Below, one piece after another: positions 1 to 9,795 of a stretch of DNA of 64,000 bases. How positions within the stretch are numbered: position 1 is the stretch's first letter; each line of letters opens with the position of its first letter. A program made the translations under genes and the position numbers. Origin of the DNA: Albugo candida (lineage: Eukaryota; Oomycota; Peronosporomycetes; Albuginales); contig JBDOQK010000004.1 in assembly GCA_040437565.1 (NCBI GenBank), positions 310,001-374,000 of the forward strand. Direction: 5' to 3'. The notes below the pieces were generated by a model. That model was not told where the DNA came from. It searched no databases and saw only the letters and a list, made by a program, of their open reading frames with translations.

Positions 1-2
1 AA

Positions 3-447
3 TCTATGGTTGAACAGAAAGCTTTTCAGTTCAGTTATAAAAAAGGAGAGCATGTGGAGTACATGACCAAAGAGTTAGAAGATTTTGTCGAGTGTGGCAT
101 CAATCTGTCCGAGTTATTTATACCCATTTTCGTCGCTCTTTAATCTTGGTCCAATTTCGCTAGTTGACCTCGGCTACAAATCGCGGCTCGTAAGCATAGG
201 GATCAATTATGAGGCTTTTTGCACCAGAATGGAGGTATCAGGATTCAAATTTTCACTACTTTCCTGTGCTGATAGGCGACTTTATACAGCCACACATTGG
301 AATGAACGAACAAAGTCCAACATATTTATACAGGCTCGCATTCCTGCCGATGTTTGGCCTTCTCTAGCGAGCCAAATAACCGACGGAACGTGGCAGATTC
401 CAGACTATGATTCCGTTATTCCGATGAGAATAATAAAGATGCGATAA
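3..447 (+). CDS. Unrecognised protein, 3' part of a gene cut by the window edge
   Basis: Two open segments join in phase: 3-93, then an intron 94-163 (GTGGCA to CGCTAG), then 164-447 ending in TAA. The joined product runs through EFDLGYKSRL and ends in IPMRIIKMR. An ATG lies at position 6, but the reading frame is open to the window edge, so it may be internal. The second exon encodes about 94 residues with a mixed, globular composition and several cysteines; I do not recognise a family. The donor is not a strong consensus, so the splice is an inference. The segment could instead be two unrelated open frames. Confidence 0.35.
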
Positions 448-1557
448 TGCTTGGATTATCGATTTGGAATTGACGATAGAAAGATCTTCTGATCTCAATC
501 CTTTGACTGCAGCAGAGTCTACAGATAGATACGCCTAGTGCGTGACTGAAAAGCTTATCAATTTGGATGTGATTACCTTACGAAGTAAATTCACAAGAGC
601 GTAACGATTGCATCATAGCGAACTATGCTGCTGCTGTCGTTGTTAGTAACACAACGTCAAGGTGGTAACTGTGCCAACTATTATGTAATATGATATGCAT
701 GGAATTTATGAGCATGTTTGCTCGTTTACGACAGTAGCAGATGTATCAAACGAGCGTTTCTGTTTTTGTGGCAGGCTGGGGAATGATTTAAAATTCAATT
801 CCACACAGTTATGGCAACTTTTTTAGATAGGAACTCGTACCTGCGCACAGCAGCCTACGATACGAAAAAGGACTTTTTAATTAATTAACAGAAACAAAGA
901 TAGCTTTCTCTATGATCTGCTTCTCCAGCATGACCTTACGTTCTCTTCTCTTCTCTGCAGCGGCTGGACATCTGCTCTGTCACTGTAAAACTTGAAAGAC
1001 GTTGCTCAATAAAAATGTTGGAAAAGTGTCTAATTGGAGTAAGCCCTACGCATTCTTTCTCACTTGGTCAATAATTCACTTTGCAGTGTACCATGCGCTA
1101 ATGGGGTACAAATTGTTAATACATCCAACTCACGCGCAACATGTATTTGCAAAACTCGCTTGGAGTCGATCATGTTCAATCGAGGAGAGATAGCTCACAA
1201 GAGCAATCTCTGATGCAGTGGAAGTGCTTCTTGTATTGGTGATGAAATGCATAATAAGAAGTGACCCGCAAGTAAACAACCTTGCACACAAGCTATCTTA
1301 TCTTCCTTAAAACAGATTAACGAGCGTGATTGGAGCTGCTCTCCCTTCAATCCCTCATATTCTGTTTTTACAAGTTGTCGAGTCGACTGTGAGTTGGATG
1401 GATTATGACTTGACTCGACATAGCGTGATTGTTCGTCAGGGTGCTCTCTTATAGCGTGATAATCTCGAACAACAACAATGGAACTATAACTGCACAATCG
1501 CGTCAGAGTAATGTTTATATCCGAATGGTATCATTCCTGATTATTTTAATTAACGTG
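448..1557. other. Intergenic, nothing recognised
   Basis: About 1.1 kb between the gene at the left edge and the convergent coiled-coil gene. Short open frames of 60-100 codons occur on both strands but show no motif and no splice-linked continuation. No repeat or RNA gene was recognised. Confidence 0.5.
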
Positions 1558-2796
1558 TTACGCTGCTTGTGTAAACAAGGATAATCTGTGCTTTGATTTG
1601 CTTTCTAACTTTCTTAGTGTTGCTTGTGCTTGTAGCAAGTCCTTACTTACTTGATCATGCCACGCTTCAATGACTTCCAGTTTCTCCAAAGCGATGTGTT
1701 GCGTATTGAGCAGTATGCTCTCTGCGTACTTGAGTTTGCGCATGCCTTCGACGGCTAGGGCGGCATTGGGATTGACATAAACCAGTGTACGCCGAGCATA
1801 GTCGATGACAGCTTGAGGGAATTTAGGCGTCTTGAGATTTGCAAGCTCGGGTGCAAATTTTCGATATCGACGGTATGATTCGGGTTGTATTACGTGAGAT
1901 GCAGCATCCATAGCTCGACCAGCTTCGATTGCTAATGGATAACATCGTGTAACAAACTCATTCAACGTTCCAGTGTATTCCGGCGCGACTAAATCTGATA
2001 ATGCCAACCTTAATTTGTTGGTCGCATCACGATACAAATCTTCAATACGATGCAGTTGACGTTTGGTGCAATGACAAGCTTTGATCTCAGACATGCAAAT
2101 CGCAATTTGTGTCTGCAGATGATCGGCATTTCGTCCAGGTAAAACTTCCAGCAGCGAGCATAACAGCTCCTGTTTTTCACGTTCCAAGGTCTCAAGTCTC
2201 ATCGAAAAATACTTCTGGTCTCCACAATGACCCGATTCAGCCATAGTCAATTGACTACTACTCAAACCGTCTCCTGCTAGACACAGCGAGTTGTCAATGG
2301 TAGTCATTCTCAAATCTCTGATAGATGACGATCGTCGCTCGAGACGTTGTATTTCTGCATCGACAGAAGAAGAAGCTCCCATTTTGTGCAGTAATTTGGT
2401 TTTCAGCCTTTCCACTTTTTTTTCACGATTCAGCATGAAAAATCTTCGAAACGGTTGCGTATCATGCCGAACAATCTTTTCTACGAGCTCTTTCTGTGAC
2501 TTGACGAGCGCTTTCGACTCTTTCTTCGCTTCCTGCAATTCTTCTTTCACCCGTTCTGCTTCGAATTGTTCACAAGATGTAAATACTTGTGACGCACAGC
2601 TGATGCGTTCGATCTCGTGAGATACACGATCATATTTCTGACATATACTACGTCTCCAATACACAGTTGATGCAGCCATAATGTTTCTTTCACGCTCCGT
2701 TTGCGCGTTCCGTTTGATATTATGAATTGAAGGCTCGTCTTGAGTGCACGGTATTCCGCAGAAAATACCTTCGTTTGAGTCTCGATATGTCTGCAT
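1558..2796 (-). CDS. Coiled-coil protein of unknown function
   Basis: A single-exon frame of 412 codons. The first ATG is at 2796; the codon just upstream is a TTG. Roughly residues 75-140 and the last 60 residues are rich in E, K, Q and L with heptad-like spacing (for example KEELQEAKKESKALVKSQKE), so coiled coils are expected. Between them is a helical-looking segment with the stretch PKFPQAVIDYARRTLVYVNPN. There is no signal peptide or membrane segment. I do not recognise the family. The upstream CFAP77-like gene is divergent, about 380 bp away. Continuous coding over 1.2 kb makes the gene itself likely; its role is unknown. Confidence 0.7.
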   Translation of the reverse strand: MQTYRDSNEGIFCGIPCTQDEPSIHNIKRNAQTERERNIMAASTVYWRRSICQKYDRVSHEIERISCASQVFTSCEQFEAERVKEELQEAKKESKALVKSQKELVEKIVRHDTQPFRRFFMLNREKKVERLKTKLLHKMGASSSVDAEIQRLERRSSSIRDLRMTTIDNSLCLAGDGLSSSQLTMAESGHCGDQKYFSMRLETLEREKQELLCSLLEVLPGRNADHLQTQIAICMSEIKACHCTKRQLHRIEDLYRDATNKLRLALSDLVAPEYTGTLNEFVTRCYPLAIEAGRAMDAASHVIQPESYRRYRKFAPELANLKTPKFPQAVIDYARRTLVYVNPNAALAVEGMRKLKYAESILLNTQHIALEKLEVIEAWHDQVSKDLLQAQATLRKLESKSKHRLSLFTQAA

Positions 2797-3176
2797 CAAA
2801 AGTCGACGAGCTAAAACATATCAGCAATATTAACTTAATGAAACGGTATGCTGATTTCAGTGAGATGAGGAGTCTGAAGATGTAATTATTACAAGGCCGA
2901 CCGGTAGTTGCAAATAAGATATAATGGCATCCACACTCGTAATTGTTATGGTAGGAGTCTTTCCAGGAACCACATAATCGAAACGATAAAATATCTGGTG
3001 TAGAAGCGGTGTAAGCCAGCCCGAATTGGCTCGTTTTGGTCGTTGCGCTATTTTTGCACCCTTATGTATAGATTGTAATTATAGCGAAATTACCGTGGAA
3101 TCTGCTTCAGAATGCTACTTTGCACGAGATTTTCTCAATAATAATTCGGAAACGCATAGTGTCAGAACCAAACCCG
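2797..3176. promoter_or_regulatory. Shared upstream region of two divergent genes
   Basis: About 380 bp between the start codons of the coiled-coil gene (-) and the CFAP77-like gene (+). It must hold both promoters if the gene models are right. No specific element could be assigned by eye. Confidence 0.3.
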
Positions 3177-3897
3177 ATGACCAAGAACTCGTCTCTACGT
3201 TGTACTTTGGTCAAGCATACGGTAGGAAGTGTAAGGCGGACGACATACGACCTTCCCGATAATGAAGATAGCAACCACGTTTATGGCTACCGGCTACCTC
3301 GAGATCCAGAAGGAGCAGGAGATATGATTAGAAATTGGGCACATGGAAGGCATTCTGAACAGTGAGGCGTATAATCCCGTAAATCTTTCGTTCTGACGAG
3401 ACTTCATTGTTTACAAAACAGTGACGGCTTGCTAGATGATTCGACGGCAGAACTCGCTGGAAACACGCCAAAAAGAAGCCAATCACCAAGGGTGGACATG
3501 ACTCATGGTGTCAAGACATTGTATGCTCGAATTGTTTTCTGCGTCCAATCGCGTGCTGATTTTGATCGATACTTAGACCTTCGGAAGATATTCGCGGTTT
3601 GATTCAAGCTCGGTACACAGATTTTAGCAATGATAGCTCCAATTATGCCGATCTGTCGCGCATGCAGGCCAAAGGGGTACATTTGATTACAGACGTGCTT
3701 TACAAGGGGCGTTACTAATGTTGCGATTTTGTATTGAACAGCAACTGCCAAGAGAAGCCAGAGAATGTGTCATAAAAGATATTCGGAAATTTGCGATGCC
3801 AGTAAAAGTGAAGGAATCTCCAAGGGAACAATTCAAGATGACAAAATTCAAAAGAGTACCTCCCGTACTCCATACACAGCCAACACGCATGACGTGA
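3177..3897 (+). CDS. CFAP77: CFAP77-like axonemal protein
   Basis: Four exons join with matching phases: 3177-3361, 3422-3520, 3577-3694, 3742-3897, giving 185 residues. The introns are 47-60 nt and all GT-AG; the third carries a TACTAAT branch-point-like sequence. The product has YDLPDNEDSNHVYGYRLPRD followed by EGAGDMIRNW near the N-terminus, then THGVKTLPSEDIRGLI, and ends in REQFKMTKFKRVPPVLHT. This order (LP, VYG, RDPEG..IW, GVK.., F.M.KFK.V) is what I recall of the CFAP77/DUF4483 family, an axoneme-associated protein of motile cilia. In zoospores it would act in the flagellar axoneme. An in-frame alternative ATG lies at 3120. The exon phases are strong evidence for the gene; the family name is recognition only. 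Confidence 0.6.
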
Positions 3898-4358
3898 TAG
3901 GGTCGGTCAGAAGGAGCAGATGGAATGCAAGTGTCTGGCGCACATGCTCTAATTGTTATCAGTACGAGCTGAATATCTATCCGCGTTTGTAGCGATCAAA
4001 CAGGAGGCATAAACGGCAGTACTTATACCTTAGATGTAAATGCTGACGTATGAACTGTATTTACTGCAATTGATGTTAATAACTTCTTGATCGTATCGAT
4101 TTTGCAACAATGACCGCACCACCAAGCCCAGCACTGAATAGTGTCTGTTGTAAAGCTGCACTCTGAAACTAAAGCATGTACCACCGCAGTAAATTTTGTT
4201 CACTCGGTAAATGCTGAAGCTTTTGTTCTGCACACCGAGCGACAATACATTGAATAGAAAAGCATTTAAGCTCTTTTTTTCGATGTAAAACATTCAATCT
4301 GCACCTCCAATCACAACTCTGCATTTAGTCTGCAAAGCAACCGGATTTGTGGTCCCTG
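3898..4358. other. Intergenic, nothing recognised
   Basis: About 460 bp between two co-directional genes. It should hold the 3' end of the CFAP77-like transcript and the promoter of the glucosidase II beta gene. No further feature is recognised. Confidence 0.4.
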
Positions 4359-6604
4359 ATGAGTAGCTTCCACAAAACAGCAAATTGGAATCGCTCTTTG
4401 CTTCTTACGATTTTACTATGCGCCTCTGTGTGCACGCATGTACCCAACGTGCAAGGAATTGGAGAAACTGACGTTTCACATAAAGGCATAAAGCTCAACG
4501 ATACGTTCATTGAAAGTCTACAAAGCTCTGGGACGTTTGAATGTCGAAACAGAGGCGAACTGATCACAATGAAAAAGAAATATTTGAACGATGACTATTG
4601 TGACTGTGAAGACGATGGAAAGGATGAACCAGGAACCTCTGCTTGCTCTTTCATTTTGGAACCATCTAGAAACTACTACTGCGCCGATGATCGTTACATG
4701 ACGCAAGAGGTTCTATTAAACTCGTTAAGGGCGCTGTGATTCCTTACTTGTTTCCGCGTTTGCAGGTTCATAGCTCACAAGTCAATGATGGTGTATGTGA
4801 CTGCTGTGATGGAAGCGATGAATGGCTATCATCTGATTCATGGAAAAGTACAAGCTGCCCGCATACGTGCATTAATGTCGCAGTTGAATCGAAGGAAAGA
4901 GCAATTAAACGTTTGGACTTGGTTCGCAAAGGCTATGAAAGGCGACAATATGACTTGCAGGGACCAATACAGGAATCCTACAAGAACATACAGCTAACAC
5001 TTGATAAAGAAAAACACGAAATTGCCAAGCTTCGGGCGTTGAAAAAAAAGGTGGAAATGTATAAAGAGCATGAAGAAAGAGTAGAAGCACAGAGAAGGTT
5101 GGAGCGTGCGGAAGAAAGTATCTCGGATTTGCCAGAGGATGAAAACAAGACAGAAAGCTCCACTGATTCTGACACAAGAGAAGATACCCCAAATGATTTA
5201 GCTGAGGAAGCTCGAGAGTCTCATCAAGAATCTCATGAACATGATTCCTTTGAAGAAATCGATACCTCCGTAGATTTGGAATATGAAGAGTCTACAAAAC
5301 TTGATCTTGATCTTGCCCCGATTACAATTCCTGTAGAGAGATCGGATGGCAACAAGGTTTGCGTCAGCAATATGAGCTATCCTTTGGCTAATTTGTGGAT
5401 CTAGATTTCTCTGTTCGATTATATCCATGAACAAGAGCAAACCACGTATGTACATTTCCTCGCACAAGCGATCATTTTTTCCCTTACTCTCTCACCATCA
5501 CCTATAGTGAGACACAAGATGAAGCAGAAGGAAAGGTCTGGTCAGTTGGATGGACTGTACCTTTAAACTGGAAGTTTGTGTATCTGATCATACTCAGAAC
5601 AAGCGGTACGTATCTTGGGGTTTACATTCTTTCTTCAAACTTCCTTATCGGCTCCAATGCAAATAGGACTTTTATTCTCTCCGATTCGAGCGCTTGTAGA
5701 ATTTGTCTTATTTCTACCATCTATCATCCTGGACCTCCTCGTGGAATTGGAGTTGATCGAAGACCCAAATCAATCAATCTTGGCTGGCAAGTCGCACATA
5801 ATCATAGATATACTGTTTTCTTGATACTTGGTCTACTTCATAGCTCAATCAGCACATCTTGAAGCGCTAATATTCCGATATTTTGGTAGAGGGTTTGCAT
5901 ATCGATTCTATAGAGATTTTATATGGAGCGTCCGAGTTTTTTGGGACTCACCGATTTGGCTATACAACTATCATTTGTACGTCATTCCCGGTTGCAAGTG
6001 TTTGGGCGAATTGCAATATCCTCATCCCGTAGTCCCGAATCTGAAGCTATTCCGAAATCTCCAGAAGCAGAATCATTACGGCAAATTTTGCAACATATTG
6101 ATCAGAAAATGGATCATCATGAGAGGGTGTATCAGTCTCATCAGAAAGCGTATACCCAAGATTTTGGTCCTCAGCGAGAATTCTCCCTGCTTCGAAATGG
6201 CTGTCTGAAATCGCATGTTGGGGTATGGCGGTTCATTACTGCAGTGAAATGCATACTCAGTGATCGAATCGTGTATTTCATAGGGATACACGTATAAATT
6301 CTGCGCATTTCAAGAAGTTCTCCAGGATCATGTGAATATGGGCTATTTCAAAAATTGGGATCAATCAGGTGACGCAGACTCTCAATACACAAAAATGTTG
6401 TTTGGAGGCGGTGCCAAATGCTGGAATGGACCAGAACGATCCACAATTGTGCATTTGATATGTGGAACCACAGAGGAAATCGTATCGGTCGATGAGCCAA
6501 GGACGTGCGAATATGAAATGGTCGTTAGCACACATGCAGCATGCACGGATAAGATCTTGAACAAGGCGCAGAAAGAGTTTGATTTCTGGCAAGAAAAAGT
6601 ATAA
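4359..6604 (+). CDS. PRKCSH: Glucosidase II beta subunit (PRKCSH-like) with inserted hydrophobic region
   Basis: Eight exons with matching phases: 4359-4709, 4766-5356, 5405-5445, 5508-5605, 5667-5790, 5914-5976, 6033-6222, 6284-6604; 592 residues. The start ATG precedes a signal peptide (RSLLLTILLCASVC). Two LDL-receptor-A-like repeats follow, with YLNDDYCDCEDDGKDEPGT and VNDGVCDCCDGSDEW, then a coiled coil and an acidic stretch. The C-terminal MRH domain includes YTYKFCAFQEV, GYFKNW, GGAKCWNGPERST and CEYEMV. The protein is the ER subunit that partners the catalytic alpha subunit in trimming glucose from N-glycans. Two things are odd. Exons 4-6 encode hydrophobic segments (FVYLIIL, ALVEFVLFLPSIILDLLV, then a tryptophan-rich stretch) between the acidic region and the MRH domain. 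The C-terminus ends QEKV rather than with an HDEL-type signal. Exons 4-6 are inferred from splice phases. Confidence 0.85.
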
Positions 6605-6822
6605 CGGCCCAAATCATGTCTTTTCATAACCCTCTCCGTAATACGATTCAACTTCCAAAGCAAAATAAGAAATATAGCTTTATTCGTTGCGGGACTGAAA
6701 TTGATGCATCAAGATCACACAAAAGGTGAAGTACCCACTCAGCCAAAACTTTTCCATCAGTCGACCATAATTGACGGGATTGCTAGGTAAACATACTTCG
6801 GACTATTAGAGGTAGGGCTTTT

Positions 6823-8140
6823 TCAGGTGCGCACAAGATCGCCAAAATAAGCTACTAGGACCTTTTCGTGACCATTAAGAAATACCTTATCGCAAGATAC
6901 TGATTGCTCAGGCACCAGAGCTTGTAATTCATCCTGTGAAGTGGCTTTTGGGAGATAGTATACAATATTTCCGGTGATTTTGACGGCCAATTGAAATAAA
7001 TCTTGACCGGAGCATGATTCATTAATCATCATGTCTTCCAGAGTATACAGATCCCGATTGTAGTTGAGACCTCCCCAAGGTGGAGAAAGAAAAATCACAT
7101 CAGCCTGCAGTTTTGAAAGTACTTGAAGCGCATCACCACAAATCCATTCGATGCGATCGGATACGCCATAAACCTTTGCATTATGCTTTGCTTTCTGGAT
7201 GCGATCAGGGTCGATTTCCACTGCAATCACATGGTGACAAGTGAGAGCAAGTTGTATCGTGTTCCCGCCACAGCCTGCAAATAAATCGACCACAGTACCA
7301 CAGCGCACTCGTTCAGCGATATGTTCCGCTATAGCTTGTGGCGTCACCTTTGTAAGCAGTAACATTATCAATACACAGCTATTGAAAAATGCTTGCGTAC
7401 CGAATACCAGCTTTCGTAATCCATCTCAATTCCTTCATCATAGCGATTAAATAGCTGGTAGCGTTGTCTCCAAAACTTAATGATAGATCGATCTGATGCA
7501 CACAAAAAATAAGGGAACAATTAATCAGAATGACGTCACTATTATCCCTTCACCTTGCTGAAGGTAGGATGGTGGATCAATGGCATCAGCGACTTTTGTG
7601 AAAGTTTCTTGGACAGTGTCAATCTCTACAGACATTTCTCCTTCCGGCTCAGTCTTTGGTAAAAGAACAGCGTTTTCAGAGCCATTTGCTTCAAACAAGT
7701 CCAAAATTACTACATCATCTTGACCTACTATTGCAGATGAATGTGCGTCATCGCCATCATCATCATGATGTTGTTCCTGAATTCCTTCACCCATTTCCTG
7801 TCCGTTAGAACACTCCTTTCCACTCTTTCCAAAAGCTGTCGGCAATGAGTATTTATCGTATCCGGCTTGTTGCATTTCATCCAGTAGCTGGAGACGCGCA
7901 GATTGGAAATATTGTGCATTGATTGATTCTTCGGGTGAGATGAAGATTCTAGACTTTTGAGTTCTTTGGCGCTTGGTTTTTTGTATCCCATTTCGCTGCC
8001 GCTTGCGATTGCGTTTCTTTGACGGTTGTTGAATTCCCTGATCCAACGTACATAATGAGCTATTGCAAATAGGAATTATCGTTCATAATATATACCTGAC
8101 TCGAGTTCGTTGTGAGCCAAATCTCATGCGTTTGGATCAT
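6823..8140 (-). CDS. TGS1: Trimethylguanosine synthase
   Basis: Four exons on the minus strand: 8140-8096, 8037-7554, 7492-7401, 7347-6823; phases agree and give 381 residues. The enzyme hypermethylates the m7G cap of snRNA and snoRNA to the 2,2,7-trimethyl form. The methyltransferase core shows the SAM-binding motif VVDLFAGCGGNTIQLA, the acidic AVEIDPDRI, and the catalytic SPPWGG. Just before the core lies the family-typical KFWRQRYQLFNRYDEGI...WYS segment, joined by a 54-nt intron to VTPQAIAEHIAERV. The N-terminal 160 residues are basic then acidic (KKRNRKRQRNG early), suiting a nuclear protein. The proposed ATG lies only 9 bp after the stop of the upstream TPR gene on the same strand, so the first 15-codon exon is less certain than the rest. 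Confidence 0.85.
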
Positions 8141-8149
8141 TATCCACTG

Positions 8150-9271
8150 CTAATGATTAAGTTTATTAGGTACATCGTTGCATCGGCCGTAATTACGTTT
8201 CTGAGCATTTATATGCTTGCGCACTTTTAATTTGGCAGTTTGCAATAGCAGCCAGTAATGCTGGTCATCTGGGTTCAGTTTGCAAGCTCCGTTTAAATCT
8301 CTCAATGCTGATTTCAAATCGTTCTTCAATAAGTTTGCTCTTCCGCGTTCAAAGTAGATTGAAGCCAATTCTTTATCATTGTGATGGTTCCGAAGAATTA
8401 TGCATTGAGTGAGATAAGACACCGCAGTCGAATAATCATTTTCAGCCAACGCCTTACGTGCCTCCGAACGCAGAAAATCGAATTTCTGGAACCGGCGAAG
8501 CTCGACAACTGTATGGTCGTCGCTTGGTACCGAATGAAGGAAAGTCGTGACAACATTTGTTGCTTCTTCAGCTAAGCAACAACAATCCAGCGCTTGTGCG
8601 TAGTAAAGGGTCAGTTGAGGATCCAGCTTTACCATTGATTTTTCCTTTAGTAGCAAGCAGCAGTCTCGGTATCGTTTCAGTCGCAATAAAGATGAAGCTT
8701 GGATAATAAGAAGAGGAATAGAAAGTGGTGCTATCACAATCAATCCTTCAGCTTCAATCAGCATCCTTGCCGTGACATTCGGGGGCGGATTGAACCGCTT
8801 GTGGCGATTTGTCAATTGCTCTAATCGGTCCTGAAATCTCACGCATTTGAATAGCAACTTCTTTGCATCATTTAGTAGCAATTCATTGGTTTGTTTTGTG
8901 CTTTTGTATAAACTGACACATTCTCCCAAGATATTTCTCGCTTTATCAGTAGCACCAAAGTATAAGTGAGCTGCAGCGAGACAAACAAATTCCTGGAGTA
9001 ATGGCCAAGTACTCTGCAGAACATATTCAGCTTTGTGCTCGCATAGAATAGAATGCCACACATTGCAAAACATGACAAATGTAGCATGATCTTTCTGTTG
9101 GATTATGATCGTCTCAACACTTTGTCGAATTCTAGAAAACTCCTGCAAATCGAACCGATCCGGAGTTTCTTTCGTAAGCGCGAAAAATTCTTCAATTATT
9201 CTTTCAAAAGAGACCTCAGACAACATCTGCGGAGCAATAGGGTCGAGATTCCTGCTCTCGGTCGAGGACAT
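8150..9271 (-). CDS. TPR-repeat protein
   Basis: Single exon, 373 residues from the ATG at 9271 (the frame extends 18 codons further up to a TTG). The C-terminal third has clear tetratricopeptide signatures: SEARKALAENDYSTAVSYLT, ASIYFERGRANLLKNDLKSA, then LRDLNGACKLNPDD. The N-terminal half is helical and carries a weaker repeat around YFGATDKARNILGECVSLY. TPR arrays of this kind serve as protein-binding scaffolds, often for chaperones, but no partner is evident. Basic residues near the C-terminus (KLKVRKHINAQKRN) are notable. It is followed almost at once by TGS1 on the same strand. The specific function is not recognised. Confidence 0.75.
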   Translation of the reverse strand: MSSTESRNLDPIAPQMLSEVSFERIIEEFFALTKETPDRFDLQEFSRIRQSVETIIIQQKDHATFVMFCNVWHSILCEHKAEYVLQSTWPLLQEFVCLAAAHLYFGATDKARNILGECVSLYKSTKQTNELLLNDAKKLLFKCVRFQDRLEQLTNRHKRFNPPPNVTARMLIEAEGLIVIAPLSIPLLIIQASSLLRLKRYRDCCLLLKEKSMVKLDPQLTLYYAQALDCCCLAEEATNVVTTFLHSVPSDDHTVVELRRFQKFDFLRSEARKALAENDYSTAVSYLTQCIILRNHHNDKELASIYFERGRANLLKNDLKSALRDLNGACKLNPDDQHYWLLLQTAKLKVRKHINAQKRNYGRCNDVPNKLNH

Positions 9272-9795
9272 GCCTTCCCACAGGACCGCAAGTACACTTG
9301 GGTTTCTAATGAATTGAAATCGCAAATAATTATATTCGAATATTATTCTTTCTATGTATAGTCCGATCTTCCCGTCATATTAAGCCTGGACACTAATGAT
9401 ATCGCATACTGGCCACGCACGATAGTAAGAAGACTGGATAATGTCTGAATATTGTGGCCGCAAGACAAACGCGAAGTATATCACGGTCGTTTTTTATTTA
9501 TCTTGTAGCTTTGAATCAAAGGATTTCTCACGGTCGAATAGTCGAATAGAAGTATGCTTTGGAGTCATTTGCACGGGTAGTCAATAATACATTGTGCTTT
9601 GACTTTATACGATGAGAGCACAATGTACTTTTCAATCTATCAACTTCCGACGCTTGGCTGCTCCATCGTGAGAAGAGGCGAAATGTAGCTTGAGATGTAA
9701 CTGGACGCGATGTACTTTATGTTATAATCAAGTCTTTCTGTATCAGATTAATTGACAATTGTCGAGTTACTAGAAGTGTTTGCAAGCAGAAGCGC
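9272..9795. promoter_or_regulatory. Divergent intergenic region
   Basis: About 520 bp between the TPR gene (-) and the CCCH gene (+). It presumably holds both promoters. No distinct element or RNA gene is recognised. Confidence 0.3.

Noticed and set aside
1195-1497. A 100-codon minus-strand frame
   Set aside because: No motif, ordinary composition, and no splice-linked partner exon.
4030-4293. An 87-codon minus-strand frame upstream of glucosidase II beta
   Set aside because: It lies in the promoter region of a firm gene, is Y/S/N-rich like random AT-rich sequence, and has no motif.
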